Positions 11,230 to 21,126 of a stretch of DNA of 64,000 bases are shown piece after piece. Positions within the stretch are counted from its first letter, which is position 1, and each line of letters starts with the position of its first letter. The position numbers and the translations under genes were made by a program. Location: the NCBI GenBank assembly GCA_007026445.1, contig VDMD01000042.1, positions 62,001 to 126,000 of the forward strand, written 5' to 3'. The stretch comes from Schizophyllum amplum. Taxonomy: Eukaryota > Basidiomycota > Agaricomycetes > Agaricales > Schizophyllaceae. Under the pieces are notes generated by a model, which made no database searches, had not been told where the DNA came from, and saw nothing but the letters and a program-made list of their open reading frames with translations.

Positions 11230-11906
11230 TTGCGCTCAACGACTTGGCCGACAGCCGACTGGGAAAAGAGAAAACATAAAGCGCCTGAGTGTGGGATCTG
11301 TGGATGAACGATGTATCAGCCGGAGCGCTTTTCGGGAGGCATTCAGGTCGAGGAATACACTCACATTCAGCAGGAAAGCCCGTGAAAGCCCAGCGAGGAG
11401 GGCTAAAGTACTCAATGGCCAGGGTTCCTGGATTCTCCCAGGCGCATCTTCGAAGTTGGCGCACGGACCGCACGATTCATGAGATTCATTATATTCATCA
11501 TTTGGTGGATGCCGTAGTATGCGGACAAAGAAACCGTCCGCACCATATTCCGCATTCACAAAGGTATCACTCATTGCTAAGCCCGACGAGGATGAGGTGC
11601 GCTGATTGCGGAAGAGCGTGAGTCAGAAGGAGTCAGAGGAATATTATGTGTCCACAACTTGCCGAAAGCAAACGAGCACGTGATGCTCAATTTACAAGGA
11701 CTTGCCTTTTCCGGAAAGACAAAGCGACTCATCGTGGCCTGCGTTGCCCTCGCAAACTGCTTGCTTCCTGCGTCCATCAAGGGCTCGGTCATCTCTCAGA
11801 TCTCTTATCCTTAACAAGATACAACACAGCATCTGAGGTGCGACCCTCAAAGCAGCCTCTTCGTGTAAAATCCAACGAAAAACTTAGCCCCCCGCCGCCG
11901 TCAATC

Positions 11907-13563
11907 ATGTCTTCTACGGATTCTACGCCTTCGGGCTCCGCGATACCGATGAGCCAGTCCCTCACTGCGCCGACGCCACAGAACACACCGCTGAACCATG
12001 CACCGATCTCGCACGGGCTCATGCGCCCGTCCGTCGCTGCGATCAGCGAGGACGAGGAAGAGGAGGACAGTGCCGGGCTCTCGGATGCGCTCAACAAGCT
12101 GGCCCTCAAGGGGGACGACGGCGATGAGGAGGAGGAGGAGCTGCCGGACGACGTTCGCCGCAGCGTCGAGGCGCTCAAAGGCGTCCAGGTCGCGCAGGAT
12201 GAGCTGACCAACAAGTTTAAATGGGAGATGCAGGAGCTTGAGAAAAAGGTGCGCGCGATTGCGATCGCAGTCCAGCATCTACTGATATGTGCCACAAACA
12301 GTACAATGCGCTGCAGGAGCCTCTGTACGAGCGCAGGAAGGCGATCATCTCCGGCGCGGCTGCCCCCACCGAAGACGAGATCAAGAAGGGCGTCGAGAAG
12401 TCGCAGGAGGAGGACGAAGAGTACGAGGTGGCGAAGGTTGAGGGCGAGACTGGTGCGCTCCAATATCCCTGTCCACGCTTGCCTCGCTCACGATCATCTC
12501 AGGCCCTGCTGCTATCCCGTCCTTCTGGCTCACCGCTCTCCGCGTGCACCCTGGTTATGCGGAGCTCATCACCGAGCGAGACGAGGGCGCAATCAAGTAC
12601 CTCACCGACATTCGCATCGCTATCCTCCCCCTCAAAGACGACGAGACTGGCGAGTCGCTTGCTGTCAGGAGCGCGCCGTCACTAACGACCCTCTCTCAGC
12701 TCTCAAGGATCTCATCAAGGTCCCCGACGACTGCGCGAAAAAGCCCGGCTTCAGCCTTCTGTTCTACTTTGACGCTGCGCAGAACCCGCACTTCTCGGAT
12801 GAGATTCTCGTGAAGACCTATTTCTACCTGGAGAAGATCGGCGACATGGGTGACTGGGGTACGTCGTACTTTTCGAAACGTCCGTTGATATGCTCATTTT
12901 TCGTCAAGTTTACGATCGCGCTATCGGCAGCACGATTCACTGGAAGGAGGACGAAATGGACCTGACGCGCGAGTTCGAGGTCAAGCGCCAGCGCAACAAG
13001 AGTAGGTGCTGTGCTCCCGCAGGTTTCCACCGCTGATTAGTTTTCGAGATTAGGCACGAACCGCACCCGCCTTGTACGCAAGGCGCTTCCGACTGAGTCC
13101 TTTTTCAACTTCTTTTCACCTCCCGCTGCACCGGAGAATCCCGATGTGCGTATGGCCGAATCGTTTTCAAGAGCTCTCCGTACTGAACGCACCACCCAGG
13201 AGCAAACTGAGGAAGAGATCGAATCCATCGAGGAGGCGCTGCAAATGGACTACCAGCTCGGTGAAGAGCTGAAGGACAAGGTAGGTTTTCAGCCACTCCA
13301 ATGAATGACTCAATACTCAACTCCTACAGGTCATCCCCCGCGCCATCGACTACTTCACGGGCAAGGCCCTCGAGTTCGAGGACATGTCCGAGGACGGTTC
13401 CGACGATGTATTCGGGTCCGATTTCGACGACGAGGACGAGGAAGATGAGGATGAGGACGACGGTCCGGTTGGCAAGGCCATCAAGGCAAGCCGCGCGGCG
13501 AAGAAGAAGGGCGCCGCGTCGGGTGCGCAAAACGTCAACCCTGAGGAGTGTAAGCAGCAGTAA
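11907..13563 (+). CDS. NAP1: Nucleosome assembly protein 1 (NAP1) family histone chaperone
   Basis: A NAP/SET family chaperone that binds H2A-H2B in cytoplasm and nucleus. The start at 11907 (MSSTDSTPSGSAIP) gives a disordered acidic leader. It is followed by the dimerisation helix (KFKWEMQELEKK joined to YNALQEPLYERRKAII), an acidic loop, PAAIPSFWLTALRVHPGYAE, SDEILVKTYFYLEKIGDMGD, the IHWKEDEMDLT beta hairpin and the hallmark TESFFNFFSPP. An acidic tail (FDDEDEEDEDEDDGPVGKAI) leads to a C-terminal CKQQ, a CaaX-like prenylation signal of the kind also found at the end of animal NAP1L1. Introns are near 12252-12300, 12458-12507, 12650-12699, 12857-12908, about 13002-13052, about 13144-13198 and 13281-13329. 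The third appears to be a GC-AG intron (donor GCGAGT), needed to keep frame. Intact. Confidence 0.92.
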
Positions 13564-13939
13564 ACATTGGCTGCGCGCGATGGCCGCGCATCGCGGCCGA
13601 TTGCGACCCCGAAGTTGTGTGTCCGGTGGAATGGAGGATAGACGGACTGACGGATCGTGCGCTCGCTGGAAAAAAGTTGCGAGGATATGACATCTTGCAT
13701 ATTGGTCTGAAGGTATGGTACTTTTACTTGCTGAATCTTGTGGTACATTACGCTCGTCTTGGGTACATTGTCTGTAATCGCGAACGGCTGTCGTCGCTAT
13801 ATGTGTAGTCGACTTTATCCAATGTAAAGCTATATATTCATCGCGCTCAACTTTTGTTTATGTCGCGCCTTGTAAAATGCTCAGAACAAGTGGAAGTTAG
13901 AGCGCGGATCCGTGTTTTAACGTTTCTTTGCCTCAGTCA

Positions 13940-14334
13940 TACTATGCCTCACCGGGTCTTTCAAAATTCTTACCCGAATTTTGAAACACCCGGGAAACCC
14001 CTTCAAGTGGTCGGATTTCGTCCGGGAAAAAAAGTAGGTGGGGTTTGCGGCTGAACACTATCTAATGGTGGTACTTTCAAGGCCACGAAGTGAAGGAGTT
14101 GAGGGGGTAAGCGCGACAGACGAATTGATGCCATCAAAAGCCCATCAGGGCGTCCCCTCCCGCTTGTCGTACCTTCCACACCTCTCATCCGCATAAGAGT
14201 AGCACCGTTGGATAGAGAAAGGTTGAAAACATGGCCTGGATTTTTTTCCGAAAGAAAAACGGTCAATGTAGAGGGGTTACCCGGGTGTTTCAAAATTCGG
14301 GTAAGAATTTTGAAAGACCCGGTGAGGCATAGTA
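13940..14334. mobile_element. 395-bp MITE-like element with 55-bp perfect TIRs and 9-bp target duplication
   Basis: The left end 13940-13994 and right end 14280-14334 are perfect inverted repeats of 55 bp, starting TACTATGCCTCACCGGG. Outside the ends the 9-mer CCTCAGTCA occurs directly on both sides (13931-13939 and 14335-14343), as expected for a target-site duplication. Each TIR contains its own hairpin: TTTCAAAATTC, a 6-nt loop, then GAATTTTGAAA. There is no coding capacity. A 9-bp duplication with long TIRs fits a non-autonomous Mutator-like element; the superfamily is inferred. Confidence 0.8.
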
Positions 14335-14562
14335 CCTCAGTCACAGTGTGGGTCCAGGGGTGGAGCGATCACGTGAGCATGGCACGCACCGGCTTCGGAA
14401 TCCCAAGTCGCCGAAGTTCCTCGGCAGCGACCACGATGGACGATCGTACGTCTGGTCTGCTGCCAGTGCTTGCTCTCAACCATCATGTCAACACCTAGTA
14501 AGCCCTTTGTGTGCTTCCACAGCTCTAAGCACTGTTACTGAATGGTGTGGGAAGGCCTTACC

Positions 14563-15924
14563 ATGTCCTCTCTGTTCAATGTTCAGGACAAGATTGGTTC
14601 GTTTCCTCCAGACTTATGCGCGCACCACTCACGCAGATATTGCGTTATCACAGTATTGATTACTGGAGGTGGCTCCGGCATCGGCAAGATGATGGCCGCT
14701 GGCTTTGCGCAAAATGGCGCGAAGGTGTACATTGCTGCGCGGAAGGAAAAGCAGCTGCAAGAGGTTCGTTTTAAAATGCAGCCCTTCGAGCCTTTATTCA
14801 GACAGTACAACACAAAGGCGGCGAAGGAACTCAATGCAACGGGCCCGGGTAAAGTGGACTACATCGTTGCGAACGTCAATGTGGGTATCTGCTTGTTAGT
14901 ATGGACGTGACTGTTGGAACGGATGTTACAGTCTAGGGCGGGCTGCGACGCGCTCATCAAGGAATTCGCGTCGCGAGAGACGAAGCTGCATGTACTCATC
15001 AACAACTCTGGTATCACGTGGGGTGCACCGTTCGACGACTTCCCGGAAGAAAAGGGCTGGGACAATGTGTTCAACGTCAACGTCAAGAGCATTTTCTACA
15101 GTAAGCCTACTCGTATCATGTGCGCATTATGTCTCTCTGATCAGGACTGACGCGAGCAGTGACGGCCGGGTATGTAGGACCCTTGTGTCTGACTCCGCTG
15201 CCAGTGCGCTCTGACGGTAAAATTATAGGCTGGCAGATATGCTTGCTGAAGGCGCCACGGCGATGGACCCAGGGCGTGTCATCAATATTTCGTCTACCGC
15301 TTCGGTTGATCCTCATGCCGAGGGTTCTCTGAGCCAGGAGGGCAACGGCACTTGGAGCTGTACGTCGAGTCCTCCGTTCATGCTAACCTGCTCACTGTGC
15401 GCCATTAGACCAGCCAAGTAAAGCCGCAGGTCAGTAGCCGCTTACACGCGGTGCGATCTTTCTCATGTCTCACATCCTCAAGCGAATCATCTCACGTCGG
15501 TTCTGGCAAACAAGCTGGCGCCTCGGCTGGTCACGTTAAGCGCATTCAACACAATCTTAAATTTTAACTAACTCCTACCCCAGTGTCAATGCAATCTTAC
15601 CAGGGTATGTATTCTTCTGTATACCAGGCTTCTACTCAGAGGTCTGTTCTAGCGTCTTTCCAAGTAAGATGACGGCCTTCGGATTCGATACCGTGGGAGA
15701 AGAGGGGTTCGCCACCATCCAGCCCACAGGTAGGTCGAGTAGATTGTCATGCTCAGGTAGAACGCTGACTGGCCGCAGGCCGTGTCGGAAAGCCTCAAGA
15801 TATCGCTGGTCTGGCCCTCTTTTTCGCCTCGCCGGCGTCAGCGCACGTCACTGGCGGACACATTATTGTCGACGGCGGCGCCAGGTTCTGGGGTACTCGC
15901 GTCGCGCCGGCCACAAAGTTGTAG
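14563..15924 (+). CDS. Short-chain dehydrogenase/reductase (classical SDR)
   Basis: A classical NAD(P)-dependent SDR in about ten short exons. Landmarks in order: MSSLFNVQDK, the dinucleotide-binding motif TGGGSGIG (split by the first intron just upstream), GAKVYIAARKEKQLQE, VLINNSGITWGAPFDD (NNxG-type motif), FNVNVKSIFY, the catalytic serine in INISSTAS, the catalytic YxxxK as YQPSKAA (the tyrosine codon is split by an intron), VNAILPG, then FPSKMTAFGFD and the C-terminus ITGGHI-like THVTGGHIIVDGGARFWG. Overall it resembles the fungal RhlG-like 3-oxoacyl-ACP reductase group, but the substrate cannot be told. The upstream ATG at 14542 is in frame; I prefer 14563 because the family begins close to the Rossmann strand. 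It appears intact. Confidence 0.85.
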
Positions 15925-16485
15925 TAGTTGTGCGTCCTGCGTAATCTCTTGGGCGTGTACATGCTGATATACTACCCAGGGTATACAAGTTGCAGGCCGT
16001 GTCGTCCTTTTTTCTTTGTGCAATCGATATTGTTGGCCGTCGCTGAAGTCTGAGGCCCGAGGGCCGGGAGCCGTCTCTGGAATAGAACAAGCTGGACTTC
16101 GCTACAGCCATCCATTTGCGTTCTCTGAATACGCCACTTCAATATCGACGGCGGGTCGAGCGGCTGCCCTCCTCGCGAACGGTTACACATGATGACTCAT
16201 CACTCATGTCGAGCTCGACTTTCGGTCTTCCACCACAACTCAAAGATCTGACCTTTTTTTACTTCCCTCGGTGGATATTTAGTATGACGAGATCGACCTG
16301 CATCGCAAACCTACTTGTGCGGGCACATGATTGAACGATCTTCGCAGGTAGCACGACACCATCGTGGGAGTCTATGGCGACATATGTATACTGGACTTCG
16401 TACTCAACGCGGGACCGCGGAGGCCGTTCCTCTCTGCCTGGGTATGTCATGCAGCGCGACTGCATGATCTGCGGAGCGCTCATTG
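15925..16485. other. Intergenic between SDR and copy C
   Basis: No gene or repeat is recognised. It holds the SDR 3' region and the promoter of copy C. The 65-bp block shared by A, B and D is not found here. Confidence 0.4.
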
Positions 16486-16486
16486 C

Positions 16487-16494
16487 TATATAAT
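16487..16494 (+). promoter_or_regulatory. TATA box of copy C
   Basis: A TATATAAT-type sequence about 36 bp before the copy C start; it differs from the TATAAGAC used by A, B and D. Confidence 0.45.
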
Positions 16495-16529
16495 GGGTGG
16501 CTTCGCTCGACGTTCCACAGCGAGCGTCA

Positions 16530-18552
16530 ATGACCATGGTTCTCTCTCTGGCATTCCTGACCCTTTCGGCATTTGCAGGCCTTTCGGCGGCGGAGCCAGC
16601 GTACAATCAGAGCGCTGAGTACGACTCAGGTGCTTTTGGCCTCAGTCCAACCCAGCAGTTTGTAGCTGCCACCGACTACAAGCCGTGAGTTTCGCCAAGA
16701 CTCGCCTCCCTCGAAGATTTCTGACCTCCGCGTTAGAGTCCAGCTCAACTACCAACTCCCGTTGAACGACTCTACGGCGGGCTTGATATCATCCGGTCTT
16801 CTGTTCTTCTCTCCGCAAGGTACGCGTCACGAGCTGTTCGTGCTTGTTATAGACTAATCGCACACAGGTGGCGATGTCGAGCAGGCCGGCCCACTCATCA
16901 TCAAGCAAGACGGGACCGTCGTTTGGTCTGGCGCGGAATACGCCGCACCATCCTTCCACATCGAGGAGTACAAGGGAGAGGACCATATTATCCTTTGGAA
17001 GGGCGACTTCCAGGTCGGCGGCTTCGGTTACGGTAACTGGCTTGTGCTCAACAACAAGTATGAGGTTGTGGCGAACTAGTGAGTCAGAATCGGGTCCAGC
17101 CGCCGGTTCCTACATGCTGACGTTCTCTCTCAAACAGTACGACCGTAGGCCTGCTCAACGATACGCTCTCTGACCTGCACGACGTGAGTGAGAACTTATC
17201 AGCACCTTCTCTCGCTCATGGTCTTCCAGTCGCACATATACGAGGGCGATCTGGCTACGATGACTGCGTATCTACCGCAACCCTACGATCTCAGCCCGTA
17301 CGGAGGACCCAGCGATGGGTTCATCGCGTCCGCGGTGGTACAAGAGATCAACATCACGACCAGTACGTCGCCCTTCTCAGATTTGCCTTCGCGTGACTAA
17401 TACAGAATTGAAGACGAGGTGTTGTTCAACTGGGACTCAATTGACCACGTCGATCCCGCGGACTGCTACTTCGATCTTCCCGCGGGCGCAGGCGCCAACT
17501 ACTCTACTCCTTGGGACTATTTCGTGGGTTCGAGATCATGAGAACTTCAACGGTTTCTGATCATATTTTGTGAAGCACATCAACGCTATCGACAAGGACG
17601 AAGCGGGGAATTATTTGCTCTCGTCCCGCTATTGCCATACTCTCTTCTACGTAAGTGGTGAATGGTCGAGCGACTTGCGCGATTGCCGATCCGTTTGACA
17701 GGTTGATGGATTTTCCGGAGATATCATCTGGCGTCTTGGAGGGAAAAACTCCAGTTTCACGATGGGCGAAGGGACCGATTTCTCCTGGCAGCACGACTGT
17801 CGCTGGAGGAGTAACAACACGATATCGTGAGTGCTCGCCTTGTACAGTCGGTCTCATGCCTTGACTTCTACGTCCAGGCTCTTCGACAATGCCGGCAGGG
17901 AGGAAGAGGAAGATGCAGCGTACTCTCGCGGTCTCCTGTTCAATGTCGACTTCACTGCGATGACAGTGGAGCTGGCCAAGGAATTTATCCCTGGAGCGGG
18001 ACCGTTTCGCACTCGCAGGGCAACGTGCAATTCCTCGAGAACGGCAATGTCGTCATCGGGTGAGGATGCGTCGACAAACGTGGCCGAACCGGGAAGCAAT
18101 CTGACCGGTGATATTCGCAGATGGGGCCAGCAGCCTTACTTCCAGGAATTCGACTCCGACGGAAATGCGCTGTGGGAGATGCACTTCGGGGTTGGCGACG
18201 TGGAAGCCTGTGAGTTGTGATCTGTCGGTTTAGATGAGGGACATACTGATTTGGTTTTTGCGCAGACCGTGCGTTCCGATTTGAATGGGTTGGATTGCCC
18301 TCTACCTCGCCTTCCCTCGCCATTGTCAATGGTACGGCCTACGCGTGGTGGAACGGCGCGACGGAGCTGGCATCCTGGGAGCTTCGTGGGTCCTCCGGGT
18401 CCGGCGAAGATGTCAGCCTCGTCACCACCCCTCGGACTGACTTCGAGACCGCTATTGAGTTCGACGGATGGGATGGGTATACCTCGTACACGGTAGTTGC
18501 TCTTGATGGCGAGGGGCAGACTCTCGGGACCTCGGAAGCTGTTACGGCTTGA
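16530..18552 (+). pseudogene. Secreted arylsulfotransferase-like protein, copy C (one frameshift)
   Basis: Full-length paralogue of A, B and D with the same exon order. The start at 16530 gives MTMVLSLAFLTLSAFAGLSA as signal peptide. Visible blocks are GPLIIKQDGTVVWSGAEYAA, SHIYEGDLATMTAYLPQPYD, HINAIDKDEAGNYLLSSRYC, GDIIWRLGGKNSSF, FSWQHDCRW, SHSQGNVQFLENGNVVIG and AYAWWNGATELASWELRG. Between AKEFIP and WSGTVSHSQGN one base is missing (about 17988-17992), so the next codons read out of frame to a stop. A single C added to a CCC run would repair it, so sequencing error is possible. The first histidine of GRHIH is tyrosine here (SRYCH) and the glycine of QHDGRW is cysteine. One exon needs an AAG acceptor (17411-17413). 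Either a recent pseudogene or a divergent gene with an assembly error. Confidence 0.7.
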
Positions 18553-18740
18553 ATCATAGCTACGGTAGTTGTAGGCTTATAACGCAACGTCATTAGGTTT
18601 TTCTGGCATTCGTTTTCGTCCTGTACCGATATGTATCTCATTGTCAGTACTCATCCCTGCATCGTGTGTTCATCAAGAGCACGGTGACGAGCGCGGTGAC
18701 GCGACAACATATGTATCTACCATGCAAGGTGCCTAATTTA

Positions 18741-19174
18741 CAGTGCATGCGAAAAAGAACTTACCTGCCTTTTTCGGCAGGTTCTTCCCACCGCCCACAG
18801 CGCAGCCCGTGGCACGTCGACGACGGTGCGTATGGGCCACAACCAGAGGTGAATAGTAGCTGCTAGACATTTGCGTGCTACTAGGTGAAAGAGATATGAT
18901 TTCGGCTGGGTACAAGGCGCACGTAGATCTGTTCCCCCTCAGCTCGCGCAGTCACGTGAGTGTACCGGGCGGCGAGATTGCGAAGGCCTAAGTTGGACAA
19001 GTGTGGGCCGTTTTCACTGTTCTCTCTGCATCACTGTGCTTAGCTGTATCATAGGATACACTGAGAGCTTGCACGGCACCAATATGCACCGTCGACGACG
19101 TGCCACGGGCTGCGCTGTGGACGGTGGGAAGAACCTGCCGAAAAAGGCAGGTAAGTTCTTTTTCGCATGCACTG
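18741..19174. mobile_element. 434-bp element with 89-bp inverted ends containing internal hairpins
   Basis: 18741-18829 and 19086-19174 are near-perfect inverted repeats of 89 bp starting CAGTGCATGCGAAAAAG. I saw one mismatch, in GCCCACAGCG versus GTCCACAGCG. TA flanks both ends (18739-18740 and 19175-19176). Each arm holds a hairpin, CCTGCC, a TTTTTC loop, then GGCAGG, within an AAGAAC...GTTCTT extension. No protein is encoded. This looks like a non-autonomous TIR element; a TA duplication and CAGTG ends would suit a Tc1/mariner-type origin, but that is inference. Confidence 0.7.
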
Positions 19175-20940
19175 TATATATGGAGCTGACAGGCAGTACC
19201 GACTTGGTTTTGGAAGCGGTACTTACCTGGCGGCAGGCGCGGCGTCGCCACGGCCTTCTGCACGTCGCAGATACTATATTAGCTGGGCAATATGCCAATA
19301 TCTTAGCATTCGTTTCGTACGTTTTCCTTTGCCTTGTCATCATCGATAGTCGATCGCTCTCGCCTGGTCTATGGCTGTCGCCTATTTCCTCGCTGTCTCC
19401 TACGCTCAGTCGCTTTGCACTTCCCTACCCCGGCCCACTGCCGTCAGCGACATTCTTCTACTTGCATGGACACTATCGCTTACGGGTTCTCAATCAATCT
19501 CAGCCTCCATAGACGACTCAAGCTGGTCACTGTGGGCGGCAAGCGCGCAGCTTGGTATCTCGCTCGGGACACTCTTCGGCTTCATGCCAGAAGTAGTCAT
19601 CGAGTGGTTCAAAATGACTGAACTTTGGCCTACTTATACTTAGCAACGCAATAATGTCCCAGTCTAGTCGTCCGTTTTTCCTATTCACGACTGATCCTCT
19701 CCCATCTCACAGTCCACTTCTCACAGCACTGGGGCTTCCTATCACTGGCACCCATGTTCGCCGGCAGTTTTTCTTCACTGGCGTTTGGCGAGAGCCTGGA
19801 CTAGAGGGCGCGAAGGAGGCAGGGGCGTACTCCGTTGAAAAGATCTTGCTGAAGTCGGCATTCCAAGTTGCGACCTGCACTTCCCCTTCAAGCTTAACTA
19901 TGGCAACTATGGGTTCTGTACGTGCCGATTCTGCATCCTTTCTGTGATCTATCATCTCGATACTTACTTGTCCTTCTCTCAGCAGACCGTATGCTCTACA
20001 TTGGCTCAGCGATTCGTCAGGAGTCGGCGAGCTGCTCAGCGCTGAGCGCTCAGCTCTCGAGTCAGTGCGCTCCTCACGACACGCGACCGCATTGGACTCG
20101 TTACTGACGCAATAGCACTGACGAAGGCACATCCTCGAGCTGCTTCGTGGCCTCGTTTGTTCGGCTGCGTTGTGGCCCCGTTGTTGTTGACAGTTGTGGG
20201 TGGTCCGCTTGATCCGGATGATCGCTGATGCAGCAACGAGGCTGACTAAGCGACATCGATCAGCAGGTTTCCCCGCTTGTCCTCGACGACGGAGTACTAC
20301 TACTCGTGCATCATGGCGCAACCTCGGCTCGATCTGAGTTCCCGATTCTATAGTCGACTGGGTCTACAGCACCGCACAGTAAGGATACCTCCTGGATACC
20401 CTGAAATACATCACAGCTCATGGGCTCTTACACGCCCAACGCCAGCGCAGACTTCGATCAGTTGCTTTGACTCCAAGCCACCGTTCCGGTGACTTTTTGA
20501 AGTCCACAATTGAGTAAGTAGGTACCCATTTGGCATCCATTGTCCACACGTGCTTCTCACGCGCTGGATACGTGCCGTTCACGGATCGTAGAGATTCAAG
20601 TCTGTCAATGCGGCAAATCTGCTCGTTTCAAGTGAGTACGGCGCGCAGTCCTCCACTGACAATAGATGCATGACGGCTGCGGACCGCCCGTCCGCCATGA
20701 TGCGCCGTTGAAGGTTCTATAACGTCGGAATACTTAGCTCTCCTCGCTGAGCATCTTCTACGCCAGTTCAGTCCATGCCCTCCTCGCTCAGCATTGGCAT
20801 GCCTCACCGCTGAACATGTAGGTCTGGATACCTCCCGAGGGCCCGTGAGGACGCACTCAGGTGGACACGGTATCCCTTTTATTACATCAAGAGGCGATAA
20901 ATTTGCTCTTTCTCTTTCCCGCAGCTAACAGCCAAGTCGC
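19175..20940. other. Intergenic, no supported gene
   Basis: Short frames exist at 19371-19643 and 19654-19947 but show no recognised domain, no consistent splice pattern and no similarity to other parts of the window. 20700-20940 holds the distal promoter region of copy D. Confidence 0.3.
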
Positions 20941-21004
20941 TAGGCGTGTCCAAGGATGACGACTACTCTATTCAGGCTCGACGACAGGACGCCGCGTAAT
21001 GGCG
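20941..21004 (+). promoter_or_regulatory. Conserved upstream block of copies A, B and D (copy D)
   Basis: Contains CGTGTCCAAGGATGACGA, ACTCTATTCA, TCGACGAC and CGCGTAATGGCGA, matching the blocks before copies A and B. TATAAGAC follows at 21074-21081. Confidence 0.5.
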
Positions 21005-21126
21005 AGCTGAGCCGACGATGGGCAGGGTCCTTTCCGATGGACTGTCACGGCGACCTTACGACGGTCGTGCACTTATAAGACAAGCTCCACGACGAGGAAG
21101 AAGTACCAACACATCTTTCCCCAGCC

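Noticed and set aside
17401..17420. Apparent frameshift at the exon start in copy C
   Set aside because: The acceptor AAG eight bases beyond the first CAG restores the frame shared with copy D.
19371..19947. Two short frames, one with a hydrophobic start
   Set aside because: No recognised domain, no splice signals linking them and no paralogue in the window.
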